64,000 nucleotides of DNA from Macrococcus carouselicus (GTDB taxonomy: Bacteria > Bacillota > Bacilli > Staphylococcales > Staphylococcaceae): assembly GCF_004359515.1 (NCBI RefSeq), contig NZ_SCWD01000001.1, positions 744,001 through 808,000 on the forward strand, written 5' to 3'. A program made the translations under genes and the position numbers. Position 1 is the first letter of the stretch, and each line of letters starts with the position of its first letter. The notes under the pieces were generated by a model, which saw nothing but the letters and a program-made list of their open reading frames with translations, did not search any database and was not told the origin of the DNA. This document shows, piece by piece, positions 52,813 to 62,037 of this stretch.

Positions 52813-53430
52813 CTATAGATAGGGATTGTTCTCTCTCTCATATTCAATCGTTGTCTTAGGTCCATGACCCGGGTAAATCAGCATATCATCGCCAAGCTCA
52901 AGCAGCTGTTCGATACTGTTCATCAATGTCTGCATATTGCCTTCTTTCAGATCAGTTCTGCCAATCCCCTCTTTAAACAAAGTATCGCCCACGATGGCAA
53001 AGTCATTGAAGACAAAACTCAGGCTTCCCGGGGAATGGCCGGGCGTGTGGATAACAGTGAACTGAAATGATCCTATCTTCTTCGAACCTGGTCGAATGAC
53101 CACAGGCTTCGTTCTGATCAAGATTTCCTCCAGTCCATATGATTTAAACTTCTCAGAACCGTTAGATGATGGATCAGACAACCAGTATTTTTCTTCATCA
53201 CCCATATAGACTTTCTTATCAGTCAGTGTGACTAAGTCATCCACAGCACCGATATGGTCAAAGTGCGCATGTGTCAGTAAAATTGCCTCGAGCGGCTTAT
53301 CCAGTTTCTGAATCAGTGACTGAATCTTCTCCACTTCTGCTCCAGGGTCAATTATTAAAACTGCCTCTTCATTTTCAATGATATAGCAGTTCGTCTGAAT
53401 AGGTCCTAAACTTAATGTATGTACTTTCAT
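52813..53430 (-). CDS. MBL-fold metallohydrolase (YqgX/glyoxalase II-like)
   Basis: This 205-residue enzyme has the HAHFDHIG metal motif (LLTHAHFDHIGAVDDL), IHTPGHSPGSLSF, VGDTLFKEGIGRTDL and YPGHGPKTTIEYERENNPYL. It is like Bacillus YqgX, which detoxifies methylglyoxal with bacillithiol (BlhI/GlxII-type activity), but substrate is inferred. The start at 53428-53430 follows AAGGAG at 8 bases. Confidence 0.87.
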   Translation of the reverse strand: MKVHTLSLGPIQTNCYIIENEEAVLIIDPGAEVEKIQSLIQKLDKPLEAILLTHAHFDHIGAVDDLVTLTDKKVYMGDEEKYWLSDPSSNGSEKFKSYGLEEILIRTKPVVIRPGSKKIGSFQFTVIHTPGHSPGSLSFVFNDFAIVGDTLFKEGIGRTDLKEGNMQTLMNSIEQLLELGDDMLIYPGHGPKTTIEYERENNPYL

Positions 53431-53454
53431 CCATATCACTCCTTAAAATTACAC

Positions 53455-53483
53455 TCGACAAACCTTAATATTAATTATACAAT
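53455..53483 (+). promoter_or_regulatory. promoter for DUF2759 gene
   Basis: TCGACA (53455-53460) and TACAAT (53478-53483) spaced by 17 bases. Confidence 0.65.
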
Positions 53484-53523
53484 AATTAGTGATAATAAAT
53501 GAAATAATCTTGGGGGTCGTACT

Positions 53524-53763
53524 ATGCCATTTATTGATTCAGGCAAACTGGGCAAATTATTTGGCATCGATATTCATATCGGTGTAAACATTTTCGCAAT
53601 TTTAATGTTCTTAGTGTTTTTACTTGCACTTAAGGGTTTAATGCATTCCTTTAAAACTAAAAATATTTTAGGTATTATCTTCGGATTATTAGCAGCTGCT
53701 TCTTTTGGCTTCTTCTCGCTTGCTACCATCTTCACTTATGGTTATCCTATTTTACACCACTAA
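53524..53763 (+). CDS. DUF2759 small membrane protein (YqgW-like)
   Basis: This 79-residue protein has two hydrophobic helices (about 20-40 and 47-72) with the DUF2759 pattern NIFAILMFLVFLLALKGLMHSFKTKN. Function unknown. TGGGGGTCG lies before the start. Like DUF2626 it is a monocistronic plus-strand island among minus-strand genes, as yqgW in Bacillus. Confidence 0.83.
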   Translation: MPFIDSGKLGKLFGIDIHIGVNIFAILMFLVFLLALKGLMHSFKTKNILGIIFGLLAAASFGFFSLATIFTYGYPILHH

Positions 53764-53796
53764 AAAAAGACGATATTCATCGTCTTTTTTTATTTG
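53762..53796. terminator. bidirectional terminator after DUF2759 gene
   Basis: AAAAAAAGACGAT/ATCGTCTTTTTTT stem with an ATTC loop. The stop of the opposing gene lies in its T-run. Confidence 0.92.
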
Positions 53797-54101
53797 AGAT
53801 GTTTATTGACCGAATCCAGCTTATCATTCATCTTTCTGCTGATGTCACGTCTGTCATCTATACGAATATTTGTACAGACCCGCTTCACACCCTTATTGAA
53901 AGGTGCTTCGTGAATCTCGCCGATCACCTCAAGAAGATCGGCCAGTTCTCCTTCAATCAGCGTACTCATCGGTGTCAGCTGATAATCGATCAGACCTGCT
54001 TCTTTTTTATCCTTAAGTATAAGCTGAATATCAGCAATATATTCACTCACACTTACTGATTTTTCGTTCAACGGAATAACGACTACATCTACTATCGCCA
54101 T
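53790..54101 (-). CDS. MTH1187-family thiamine-binding protein (YqgV, DUF77)
   Basis: This 103-residue protein has a ferredoxin-like fold pattern: VDVVVIPLNEKSVSVSEYIADIQ, YQLTPMSTLIEGELADLLEVIGEIHEAPFNKGVKRVCTNIRIDDR. Relatives of this family bind thiamine or hydroxymethylpyrimidine; Bacillus YqgV is the positional match. It follows glcK by 10 bases on the same strand. Confidence 0.85.
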   Translation of the reverse strand: MAIVDVVVIPLNEKSVSVSEYIADIQLILKDKKEAGLIDYQLTPMSTLIEGELADLLEVIGEIHEAPFNKGVKRVCTNIRIDDRRDISRKMNDKLDSVNKHLK

Positions 54102-54111
54102 TTTTACACCC

Positions 54112-55071
54112 TCATTTCACATATTGTTTGATTAATCCTGCTGCACCTATCATTCCTGCATCATTTCCAAGTTCTGCTGTAACAATCTTTGTTCCGGCTA
54201 AAGCTGGTTTAAATGTCATGCTCTCGTACACTTCCTCTATATGCTGTATCAGAAAATGGCCGGCCTTCGATACGCCTCCTCCGATAATCACATATTTAGG
54301 GTTGGTCATGACGCTGATCACACTGATCGCATAGGCGAGGTGAGCGGCTACTTTCCGAATGACATAAGTCGCAAACTCATCCCCTTCTTTTGCCGCATCA
54401 AATACCATTTTAGCCTGTACTTCCTTCTGTTCAATGGCTTCCTTCAGAACCGTGCTGAACTGCAGCTCCTGATAATAATGATAAGTCAGGTTGATGACGC
54501 CCGTGGCGCTTGCTACCGTCTCCAGACAACCCCGATGACCACAATTACATAAGAAACGTTCCTTCTTATCCACTCGGAAATGACCCAGCTCACCGCCACA
54601 ACCATTATGGCCATGGACCAGCTCATTGTTGGCGATGATCCCGCCCCCGACCCCGGTTCCTAAAGTCAGGCAGACAACATCCGGTTCATTCTGTCCGGCC
54701 CCTTTGAATTTCTCTCCTAAAGTGGCCAGGTTCGCATCGTTATCAATCATAACAGGCTTACCGCTTATCCGCTGAAATTCATCGCGTACATGTTTAATTC
54801 CCGACCAGTTCAGATTAATAGCACCATTTACAGTGCCTTTATTGAAATCAACCGGGCCTGGTATTCCTAGTCCTATTCCTTTGACCTCGTTCATATCATA
54901 ATGCTTATGTGCGGCGTTTTTTTTGAAGGATTCGTAGACATCTCTCAGTATTCTGTCACCATTGTCATCAGTCTGAGTCGGTATCTCCCACTTATGCAGA
55001 ATGGTAAGTTCCTCGGACAATACGCCCAGCTTGCAGGTCGTACCGCCAATATCAGCTGCTAATATAATCAT
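54112..55071 (-). CDS. glcK: ROK-family glucokinase
   Basis: This 319-residue kinase has the phosphate loop ADIGGTTCKLG, catalytic Asp in MIDNDANLATLGE, LGTGVGGGIIAN and the ROK zinc motif FLCNCGHRGCLETVAS (CxCGxxGC). It phosphorylates glucose for the zwf-gnd route or glycolysis. It overlaps yqgQ by ATGA, as yqgQ-glcK in Bacillus. Confidence 0.94.
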   Translation of the reverse strand: MIILAADIGGTTCKLGVLSEELTILHKWEIPTQTDDNGDRILRDVYESFKKNAAHKHYDMNEVKGIGLGIPGPVDFNKGTVNGAINLNWSGIKHVRDEFQRISGKPVMIDNDANLATLGEKFKGAGQNEPDVVCLTLGTGVGGGIIANNELVHGHNGCGGELGHFRVDKKERFLCNCGHRGCLETVASATGVINLTYHYYQELQFSTVLKEAIEQKEVQAKMVFDAAKEGDEFATYVIRKVAAHLAYAISVISVMTNPKYVIIGGGVSKAGHFLIQHIEEVYESMTFKPALAGTKIVTAELGNDAGMIGAAGLIKQYVK

Positions 55072-55259
55072 AGTTTCCCCATCTTTCTCTGATTTAATAT
55101 GAGACGGGCCTGTATAAAATCTTCATTTGATATCAGACCACTGCGATGTATATCCGTTAACTCCTGGTTCATCATTTCAATAGTATTCTGTTCATCCTTG
55201 AAATAGATAATAAGTCCAAATTGCTTCAGCAGCTGCTGAACATCAAAAAATGTTTCCAT
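55068..55259 (-). CDS. yqgQ: YqgQ family (DUF910) protein
   Basis: This 63-residue cytoplasmic helical protein begins METFFDVQQLLKQFGLIIYFKDE, the YqgQ signature. Function unknown; relatives have been proposed to bind single-stranded nucleic acid. The start at 55257-55259 follows GGTGA and abuts the gluP stop. It is fixed beside glucokinase in Bacillota. Confidence 0.9.
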   Translation of the reverse strand: METFFDVQQLLKQFGLIIYFKDEQNTIEMMNQELTDIHRSGLISNEDFIQARLILNQRKMGKL

Positions 55260-55260
55260 A

Positions 55261-56670
55261 TCATTCACCAAATACCTTAATTTCTTTTTTGAGATCTTTC
55301 ATTTCCTGCTTGTTCATATACCTGCCCGATTTCGTTAAATATTTCTCAGCTGACATGTAATCATCGTTGGCGCGCATAGCAAGTGCCATCTGGTAGTTAA
55401 GAAGAGACGAATCAGGATAGCGCTTAAGTCCCTTCTTCCATGTTGCGATACCTTCAGCCAGCGACTGCTCGTGTGTCAGGATAAGACCGTATAACTGGTA
55501 GGATTCATCATTTTCGAATTCTTTGGCAAAGGTTTGCTTCATCACTTGTTCAGCTTCCTCGAAGTCACCCTTCTGCATGGAAATGCGTGCTCTATCATTG
55601 TAGATATGTTCTTCTTTGACGCTGAAGATATTCATCAGCAGCAGAACTGTCATTAACACCAGTCCCGCCAGCAGAAGAAAGAAATATTTAAGCGCATATT
55701 TATAACAGTATAGCAGCAGAGCAATATAGAAGCCGCTGAACAGTCCGCCGAAGTGAGCCCAGTTATTCACTCGGCCGAAAAGATTGCTGAGCAGAAAAAA
55801 GAGAATAAGCCCACCTGCTGTCTGCAGAACCATCTTTCTATCGAATCTTCGGCTTGTGACCATATAGGCGAGAAGCGCACCTAGAAGACCGGAAATAGCT
55901 CCACTTGCCCCAACTGACAGTGCTGATGTCTCAAAGGACAGGGAAAGCAGATTGCCCATTAATCCGCTTAAAAAATAAATTAAAAAGAAGCGGACGGGTC
56001 CATAGAAATACTCAACTAATTTACCGAAAATATAAAGTGAAAGCATGTTCAGCAGTAAATGAGAAAAGTCGAAGTGTAGAAAAATGGACGATATAAGCCT
56101 GAAATATTCACCATGCACAAAGTTAAAATGACTGAGCCCACCTGCTTCAATAAAGTCAGCTGTTGCTGTATTGAAATGCATCATTCTATTAATTACATAT
56201 AAGACCACGTTGATCAGTATGAGTAATGAGGTCACCGGCGCAAAACTGATCATCGCCCTGTCTATACTATTAGACGTCATTAATCTTTTCTGGTAAAAAT
56301 TTTCTGAGTGCTTCAGTCTTCTTTTGCCCAGTATCTGGTATTGACGGGAAATACTCAGTGTATTGAAGTCATTGCGGTCATTTAACGATTTCACTTTAAC
56401 AGAACGGTCGTTAATATCGCCCGGAACAGGCTGATTCAACAGATAAATTTCTATTTGCTGCGGTTTAAAGTCTACTTGCTGCACAATATTGTCTTCTATT
56501 TTCTGAACGAGGAAGTCCAGTGACTGCACATTCTGTTTCTCTGTCACAAAACGAATAATTCGTCTTTCTTGTACGCTGGCCATCATGAACTCCTGTGACT
56601 GAATCAGTTCAAAGTGAGAGTACATGCTAATCTTGTAGATGGCCTCCCATAACTGCTTGGACGTGATCAT
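55261..56670 (-). CDS. gluP: rhomboid intramembrane protease with TPR tail (GluP/YqgP)
   Basis: This 469-residue protein has a soluble N-terminal domain (about 1-145), seven membrane helices (about 148-345) with nucleophile Ser in SVGASGAISGLLGALLAYM and His in WAHFGGLFSGFYIAL, and C-terminal TPR units (about 360-465). This is the layout of Bacillus YqgP/GluP, which cleaves membrane proteins including the magnesium transporter MgtE. It overlaps the cyclo-ligase gene by ATGA. Confidence 0.92.
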   Translation of the reverse strand: MITSKQLWEAIYKISMYSHFELIQSQEFMMASVQERRIIRFVTEKQNVQSLDFLVQKIEDNIVQQVDFKPQQIEIYLLNQPVPGDINDRSVKVKSLNDRNDFNTLSISRQYQILGKRRLKHSENFYQKRLMTSNSIDRAMISFAPVTSLLILINVVLYVINRMMHFNTATADFIEAGGLSHFNFVHGEYFRLISSIFLHFDFSHLLLNMLSLYIFGKLVEYFYGPVRFFLIYFLSGLMGNLLSLSFETSALSVGASGAISGLLGALLAYMVTSRRFDRKMVLQTAGGLILFFLLSNLFGRVNNWAHFGGLFSGFYIALLLYCYKYALKYFFLLLAGLVLMTVLLLMNIFSVKEEHIYNDRARISMQKGDFEEAEQVMKQTFAKEFENDESYQLYGLILTHEQSLAEGIATWKKGLKRYPDSSLLNYQMALAMRANDDYMSAEKYLTKSGRYMNKQEMKDLKKEIKVFGE

Positions 56671-57224
56671 TGACGCACTCCATCAATCACTCTTTTGTCA
56701 GTGATGATTTTATGGACAGGCTGATCAAAATCAGCAACAGGAATTTCCATCAGCTGCTCTTCAAGTATCAGGCTGACTGTCGCCCCCTCAAAACTGCTGA
56801 GGAATCTGTCATAATATCCGCCACCGTAGCCTACCCGGTAACCCTCTGTATTAAAGCCGAGGCCAGGCACAAGAAGAAGATCCATCTGATTATTGATTTC
56901 TTCAGGGTTTCTGACAGCTAGAATGCCTTTCTCATCTTCATAAAGATCATTGGGCGAAGTAAAGCGAACGAAATCCATCGTCTTGTTTTGATAATGACAA
57001 TTGGGTACATACACCTTTTTTCCCTGCACCAGTGCAAATTTTATGATTTCTTCTGTGCTGACTTCATGAGGCATGCTTAACGTCACTCCGATGGAATCAG
57101 CATTCTGCCATTCAGGGAGGTCAAACAGTGTCTGCATAAGCTGAACTTCTTCCTGATACTTGTCCTTCTGCTTTAAAACCTCCAGCACTTTCTTTCTGAT
57201 TTCCTTTTTATTCACTTCAATCAC
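56667..57224 (-). CDS. 5-formyltetrahydrofolate cyclo-ligase (YqgN)
   Basis: This 185-residue enzyme converts 5-formyl-THF to 5,10-methenyl-THF using ATP. It has the C-terminal signature LLVPGLGFNTEGYRVGYGGGYYDRFLSSF with the glycine-tyrosine loop. Start has a GAGGTGATTGAAGTG region; ATG at 57224. rpmG-yqgN-gluP-yqgQ-glcK follows Bacillus. Confidence 0.9.
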   Translation of the reverse strand: MIEVNKKEIRKKVLEVLKQKDKYQEEVQLMQTLFDLPEWQNADSIGVTLSMPHEVSTEEIIKFALVQGKKVYVPNCHYQNKTMDFVRFTSPNDLYEDEKGILAVRNPEEINNQMDLLLVPGLGFNTEGYRVGYGGGYYDRFLSSFEGATVSLILEEQLMEIPVADFDQPVHKIITDKRVIDGVRQ

Positions 57225-57254
57225 CTCATCATCAATTATACCTTATTTAAAAGA

Positions 57255-57285
57255 GATATAAAAAAACAGACACAAAAGTGTCTGC
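57255..57285 (-). terminator. terminator after rpmG
   Basis: CAGACAC/GTGTCTG stem with a TTTT loop followed on the minus strand by seven T. Confidence 0.88.
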
Positions 57286-57287
57286 TC

Positions 57288-57437
57288 TTATTTTGTTTCT
57301 CTGTGTAAAGTTTTTTTGTTATCACGTGAACAATATTTGTTCATTTCGATACGCTCTGGGTTATTTCGTTTATTTTTCTTAGTGATGTAGTTTCTTTCAC
57401 CACATTCTGTACATGCTAAAGTTACGTTAACGCGCAT
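57288..57437 (-). CDS. rpmG: 50S ribosomal protein L33
   Basis: The 49-residue product reads [19 protein letters not shown], then [17 protein letters not shown] and ends [13 protein letters not shown]. One CxxC pair (CTEC) is present but the second pair is reduced to a single Cys (KYCSRD), so this is a Zn-independent C-minus form or degenerate. AAGGAGGGAATAT precedes the start. It has its own promoter and terminator. Confidence 0.95.
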   Translation of the reverse strand: MRVNVTLACTECGERNYITKKNKRNNPERIEMNKYCSRDNKKTLHRETK

Positions 57438-57476
57438 TATATTCCCTCCTTACTCATTGTTACATACGACCTTTAT

Positions 57477-57505
57477 ATAATAACACCATTTCTACATATT
57501 TTCCA
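57477..57505 (-). promoter_or_regulatory. promoter for rpmG
   Basis: TGGAAA (57500-57505) and TATTAT (57477-57482) are 17 bases apart on the minus strand, with TG at the extended -10 position. Confidence 0.65.
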
Positions 57506-57508
57506 GCG

Positions 57509-58150
57509 TTATTTTTCAAATTTATCGTATTGTTCACCAGTAATGAAGTAGTAGACATTCTCAGCGATATTAGTGATGTGATCACCGATCCGTTCAAGAT
57601 GACGTCCTGCGAGCTGAGCCTGACCTGCTACAAAAGGATCATTATCAATCAGATAAGTCGTATTGACAATCTCCTTATATAAATCGTCAATATCATCATC
57701 TCTTTCAATGATTTCTCTCGTCAGGCTGATGTCTTTATTTTCATAGGCAGTATACAGGTCTGCAAGCATCAGCATACTGAGTTTTCCCATCGTTTCAAGA
57801 CGTGCAATCACATATTCATCCTCAAATCTTACCCGGATTCTGATTTTAGCGATTGCACCAGCGTTATCTGCAATCCGTTCTAATTCAGCTGCAATTTTGA
57901 TGCTGGCCATGATAACGCGTAAGTCCGTCGCGATTGGCTGCTGTTTAGTAATCAGGCTGACAACCTGATCATTGACATCAGTTTCAATTGCATTAATCTC
58001 TTTATCATGAGCGATAAGCTCTCTCGCCTGCTGAATGTTATCAGTGCTTAAGACATCAATGGATTTTTCAATGGCTTCATATGCCTCTTTAGCTAGCGTA
58101 AGAACTGTTTCTTTCAGGGTTTCTAAGGATTTTTCGTATTTTTCTCTCAT
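57509..58150 (-). CDS. phoU: phosphate signalling/transport regulator PhoU
   Basis: This 213-residue helical protein has two PhoU repeats (about 1-110 and 115-213) with the metal-cluster-type motifs ELERIADNAGAIAKI and HLERIGDHITNIAENVYYF. PhoU links Pst to the PhoPR kinase and adjusts phosphate uptake. The start at 58148-58150 lies 1 base after the pstB stop; an open frame upstream to 58228 lies within pstB. Confidence 0.94.
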   Translation of the reverse strand: MREKYEKSLETLKETVLTLAKEAYEAIEKSIDVLSTDNIQQARELIAHDKEINAIETDVNDQVVSLITKQQPIATDLRVIMASIKIAAELERIADNAGAIAKIRIRVRFEDEYVIARLETMGKLSMLMLADLYTAYENKDISLTREIIERDDDIDDLYKEIVNTTYLIDNDPFVAGQAQLAGRHLERIGDHITNIAENVYYFITGEQYDKFEK

Positions 58151-58151
58151 A

Positions 58152-58997
58152 TCAGCCAAATCTTCCTGAGATGTAGCGTTCTGTCTGTTCATCTGCTGGA
58201 TTAGAGAAAATCTTATCAGTTGTATCATACTCGTTCACATAACCATTTAAGAAGAACGCTGTTTTATCAGAGATACGAGCAGCTTGCTGCATGTTGTGCG
58301 TAACGATGATGATAGAATACTGGTCTTTAATCTCCTGAACAAGTTCTTCTACTTTTAATGTAGAGATCGGGTCAAGTGCTGATGTCGGTTCATCCATCAG
58401 GATAACGTCCGGTTCAATCGCTAAACAACGCGCGATACAGATACGCTGCTGCTGTCCACCTGACAGACCGTAAGCGTTCTGAGTCAGACGATCTTTCGTC
58501 TCATCCCAGATTGCCGCACCACGTAATGATTTTTCAACGATTTCGTCAAGAATCTTCTTGTCAGTGATACCATGGATTCTTGGACCATAAGTGATATTGT
58601 CATAGATTGATTTTGGGAATGGGTTGGGTTTCTGGAAGACCATTCCTACACGTGTTCTTAATTTCTCCACTTTATAGCTTTTATCAAATATATTGTCTCC
58701 ACGGTATAGAATTTCACCTGATGTTTTAACGCTCGGCACAAGCTCGATCATACGATTAAGAGTCTTGATATATGTTGATTTACCACACCCTGATGGGCCG
58801 ATGATTGCTGTCACTTCGTTCTCCATAATATCAAGATTGATATTCTGAAGTGCGTGATGATCACCATACCATAAGTCCAGGTTATTAGTCTGATAAACGA
58901 TATTTTTCTGAGCTGTCTGATTTGATTTCTGATTTGTAGCATCAACAGACTTTGTCACGATAACTTTTTCATTGCTAGTTACTGTATCTTGCATCAT
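58152..58997 (-). CDS. pstB: phosphate ABC transporter ATP-binding protein PstB
   Basis: This 281-residue ATPase has Walker [17 protein letters not shown], signature [15 protein letters not shown], Walker [15 protein letters not shown] and [15 protein letters not shown]. An N-terminal extension of about 25 polar residues precedes the usual start [11 protein letters not shown]. Only one pstB copy is present (Bacillus has two). Confidence 0.96.
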   Translation of the reverse strand: MMQDTVTSNEKVIVTKSVDATNQKSNQTAQKNIVYQTNNLDLWYGDHHALQNINLDIMENEVTAIIGPSGCGKSTYIKTLNRMIELVPSVKTSGEILYRGDNIFDKSYKVEKLRTRVGMVFQKPNPFPKSIYDNITYGPRIHGITDKKILDEIVEKSLRGAAIWDETKDRLTQNAYGLSGGQQQRICIARCLAIEPDVILMDEPTSALDPISTLKVEELVQEIKDQYSIIIVTHNMQQAARISDKTAFFLNGYVNEYDTTDKIFSNPADEQTERYISGRFG

Positions 58998-59021
58998 TAA
59001 GAAAAGCTCCTCTCAGAGAGA

Positions 59022-59915
59022 TTAATATTTTTTCTGATATTTATTACGAATGAAGATAGCGATAGAGTTCATCGCAATCAATATGATTAAAAGTACGATG
59101 ATACCCGCGGAAGATAAGTTCTGGAACTCTGCTTTAGGCAGTTTAGCCCAAGTGTAGATCTGCATCGGAAGTGCCTGGAAACGGTCCATAATTCCATCTG
59201 GAGTCTTAAGGAAGATAGTCGGGATACCGATTACGACAAGAGGTGCTGTCTCCCCGAGAGCGCGTGATAACGCAAGGATAGTCCCGGTCAGAATACCTGG
59301 AATAGAAGCCGGCAAAACGACATTGGTGATTGTCTGCCATTTTGTACCCCCTAAACCTAAGCTCGCCTCGCGAATAGCTCCAGGCACTGCTCTGATTGCT
59401 TCCTGACTTGAGACGATGATAACCGGAAGAATCATCAAGGCCATTGTTAAAGATGCAGCAAGAACAGATTTTCCAAGGGACAGATTTTCGATACCCGCGC
59501 CACGTACGAATAAAGTTAAACCTAAAAGTCCGAAGACAACTGACGGAACACCTGCCAGATTGGAAATATTCACACGGATAAATCGGGTGAACCAGTTATC
59601 TTTTGAATATTCTTCCATATAGATAGCTGTACCGACACCTAACACAACAGCGATCGGTGCAATAGTCATCATCATCCATAAAGTACCGATTAAAGCACCC
59701 TTAATACCTGCTTTTGAAGGTGTCGATGATGAGAAGTTCTGAAAGAATGTCGGTGTCAGGTAGCCGGCACCTTTACGAAAGATATCAAATAATAAAAGTG
59801 CGAGTACGACCAAACCGATCAGTGTACAGATTAAAAAGATAAATTTGATGATACTATTTTTAGATAATCTACCAGAGAGTTTGGCATCGACTTTGCGCTG
59901 ATCAATTAACTGCAT
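59022..59915 (-). CDS. pstA: phosphate ABC transporter permease PstA
   Basis: This 297-residue membrane protein has about six helices and the EAA-type permease motif VPGAIREASLGLGGTKWQTITNVVLPASIPGILTG, which contacts PstB. GAGGAGTATTAAT precedes the start; it follows pstC by one base. Confidence 0.94.
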   Translation of the reverse strand: MQLIDQRKVDAKLSGRLSKNSIIKFIFLICTLIGLVVLALLLFDIFRKGAGYLTPTFFQNFSSSTPSKAGIKGALIGTLWMMMTIAPIAVVLGVGTAIYMEEYSKDNWFTRFIRVNISNLAGVPSVVFGLLGLTLFVRGAGIENLSLGKSVLAASLTMALMILPVIIVSSQEAIRAVPGAIREASLGLGGTKWQTITNVVLPASIPGILTGTILALSRALGETAPLVVIGIPTIFLKTPDGIMDRFQALPMQIYTWAKLPKAEFQNLSSAGIIVLLIILIAMNSIAIFIRNKYQKKY

Positions 59916-59916
59916 A

Positions 59917-60846
59917 TTAATACTCCTCTCTGAATCGTTTCGTTACCCACTGGGAAATAAAGTTCATTAAAAGCGTGAATAAGAATAAAGTAAAACCAAC
60001 AGCGTAAATACTGAAATAGATATCTGTACCATATGTAGCGTCGCCTGTAGCAACTTGTACAATGAAGCCTGTCATTGTCTGAATAGAACCTGTCAGACTC
60101 CATGATGAGTCAGGTGTACTACCTGCAGCAAGAGAGACAATCATCGTCTCACCGATTGCACGGGAGACCGCTAATACGATTGAGGCAAGAATACCGGATA
60201 ATGCTGCCGGAAAAACAACTTTCAGGGCTACTTCAAGCTTAGTCGAACCTAACCCGAGCGCACCTTCACGGATTGCCTGTGGCACTGAACTCATTGCATC
60301 CTCACTTAGACTGGCAATCATAGGAATGATCATGACACCGATCACAAGTCCTGGACTGATTGAATTGAAGCTTCCTAAATCCGGCCAGATTGAACGGAGA
60401 AGCGGTGTTACAAACGTTAACGCGAAGAAACCATAAACAATAGTCGGAATACCAGCCAGAATCTCAAGAATCGGTTTGATGATTCTTCTCACTGTATCAC
60501 TCGCATATTCACTTAAATAAAGTGCTGCACCAAGACCAACCGGTACTGCGAATAACGTTGCGATAAATGTAACTTTGAGCGTCCCGAGTATTAAAGCCCA
60601 GATACCGAATTTGGGGTCACTGCTGAAAGCTTTCCATTCTCGTTCGAAAAGAAATTCGCTGATAGGAATACGCGCAAAGAAGGTAATGGTTTCTGTCAGC
60701 AGGGTCACTAAAATACCGATAGTTGTCAGGACTGAGACAGAAGCGATAAGGAGAAGAAGGGTCGGAATCAGTTTTTCGATAAATCCTTTGGATCCCTTTC
60801 CTTTATTCTGCTCAATCATCTGTTGAACGGATAATTTTTCTTTCAT
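59917..60846 (-). CDS. pstC: phosphate ABC transporter permease PstC
   Basis: This 309-residue permease has six helices and the motif VPQAIREGALGLGSTKLEVALKVVFPAALSGILAS. It pairs with PstA in the inner membrane channel. AAGGAGCTTAATCT precedes the start. A strong hairpin separates it from pstS. Confidence 0.94.
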   Translation of the reverse strand: MKEKLSVQQMIEQNKGKGSKGFIEKLIPTLLLLIASVSVLTTIGILVTLLTETITFFARIPISEFLFEREWKAFSSDPKFGIWALILGTLKVTFIATLFAVPVGLGAALYLSEYASDTVRRIIKPILEILAGIPTIVYGFFALTFVTPLLRSIWPDLGSFNSISPGLVIGVMIIPMIASLSEDAMSSVPQAIREGALGLGSTKLEVALKVVFPAALSGILASIVLAVSRAIGETMIVSLAAGSTPDSSWSLTGSIQTMTGFIVQVATGDATYGTDIYFSIYAVGFTLFLFTLLMNFISQWVTKRFREEY

Positions 60847-60862
60847 AGATTAAGCTCCTTAA

Positions 60863-60900
60863 TTTTAAAAAAGGGGCGAACGAGGTTCGCCCCTAAAAAA
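60863..60900 (-). terminator. strong hairpin with T-run between pstS and pstC
   Basis: AGGGGCGAAC/GTTCGCCCCT stem (about 60872-60893) followed on the minus strand by TTTTTTAAAA. It is a classic terminator within the operon, likely partial, giving more pstS than pstCAB mRNA. Confidence 0.85.
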
Positions 60901-60912
60901 TTTGATTAAGAT

Positions 60913-61881
60913 TTATTTGACTGATTCTAAAGTATTGAGAGCATCTTCATAGTCTTTATCTTCAAGTGGCACGTATCCAGATTCTTTAGCAGCATCTGCA
61001 GAGTTCTCGATAGTGAACTTCATAAATTCTTTGAAAGCTTCATTGTTTTTAAGTGATTCATTTTTAGCGTAGATGAATAATGGACGACTCAGTGCATATG
61101 AACCATCTTTAACTGTCTCTTCAGTTGCTTCAACTGGTTCTTTTTCATCTGGCCCTTGAATCTTAACAGCTTTTAAGTTGTCTTGGTTTTCCTGGTAGAA
61201 GTTATAGCCGAAGAAACCGATACCATTTTTGTTGTCTTTTACTGAAGAAACAATAACGTTAGTGTCAGCATTTTTCTCAGCCTGGATATCACCTTTGTCT
61301 AATACTTCTTCACTGAAGAAATCGTAAGTACCATGTGATTGGTCAGGAGAAAATGCTTTGATTTCTTCAGCAGGGAAATCAGCACGAACGTCTTTCCATG
61401 TTTTAGCTTCACCAGAGTAGATTTTTTTCAATTCATCGAATGTTAAGTAGTCAACAAAATCGTTCTCTTTATTAACTGCAACTGTTAAACCGTCGTTAGC
61501 AAGTTTGAATTCTGTATAATCTATCTTAGCATCTTCTAATGCTTTTTTCTCTTCATCTTTGATGTCACGAGAAGCGTTTGAGAAGTCAGTTTCACCAGCG
61601 ATGAATTTCTCGAATCCGCCACCTGTACCTGAAGTACCAACAGAAACTGTTACATCTGGATATTGTGCATGAAATTCTTCGTTAACTTTTTCAATGATTG
61701 GCGCTACTGTTGTAGAACCGTCACCTTTTACTTCGCCTTTAAGATCTTTAGATGCTGATTCAGTTGATTTAGAATCTTTGCTGCCGTTGTCCTCAGACTT
61801 TTCAGCTGCTCCACCACAAGCTCCTAAGAATAACGCAGTACCTAATACAGTAGTAGAACCTACTAATTGCCATTTTTTCAT
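60913..61881 (-). CDS. pstS: phosphate-binding lipoprotein PstS
   Basis: This 322-residue lipoprotein has a signal peptide with lipobox LFLGAC (lipidated Cys22), a Ser/Lys/Asp-rich linker, and the phosphate-binding domain with [49 protein letters not shown] and [10 protein letters not shown]. It gives phosphate to PstCAB. The start at 61879-61881 follows GGGAGGAAAC. Pho-box-like repeats lie upstream. Confidence 0.96.
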   Translation of the reverse strand: MKKWQLVGSTTVLGTALFLGACGGAAEKSEDNGSKDSKSTESASKDLKGEVKGDGSTTVAPIIEKVNEEFHAQYPDVTVSVGTSGTGGGFEKFIAGETDFSNASRDIKDEEKKALEDAKIDYTEFKLANDGLTVAVNKENDFVDYLTFDELKKIYSGEAKTWKDVRADFPAEEIKAFSPDQSHGTYDFFSEEVLDKGDIQAEKNADTNVIVSSVKDNKNGIGFFGYNFYQENQDNLKAVKIQGPDEKEPVEATEETVKDGSYALSRPLFIYAKNESLKNNEAFKEFMKFTIENSADAAKESGYVPLEDKDYEDALNTLESVK

Positions 61882-61954
61882 TTCTAAGTTTCCTCCCAAA
61901 TGTAGACAGAAAATGTTTTTTATTTTTTATTACAAGTTAACTGTACAATAGCTT

Positions 61955-61993
61955 TATTAATTATCAATGAATCTATTGTAAAGATTATGTAAA
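61955..61993 (-). promoter_or_regulatory. Pho-box-like repeats upstream of pstS
   Basis: On the minus strand TTTACA (61988-61993), TTTACA (61977-61982), TTCATT (61966-61971) and TTAATA (61955-61960) repeat every 11 bases. The first two match the PhoP half-site TT(A/T/C)ACA closely. Four sites at this spacing are typical of PhoP activation. Confidence 0.6.
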
Positions 61994-62023
61994 GAAACAG
62001 ATGAACTGTCTTAAAACAGTTCA
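61990..62023 (-). terminator. terminator after penicillin-binding protein gene
   Basis: TGAACTGT/ACAGTTCA stem (62002-62023) and a T-rich tail (TCTGTTTCTTTA) on the minus strand. Its tail touches the first Pho-box repeat. Confidence 0.65.
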
Positions 62024-62037
62024 CCTGTTAGAAAGAA

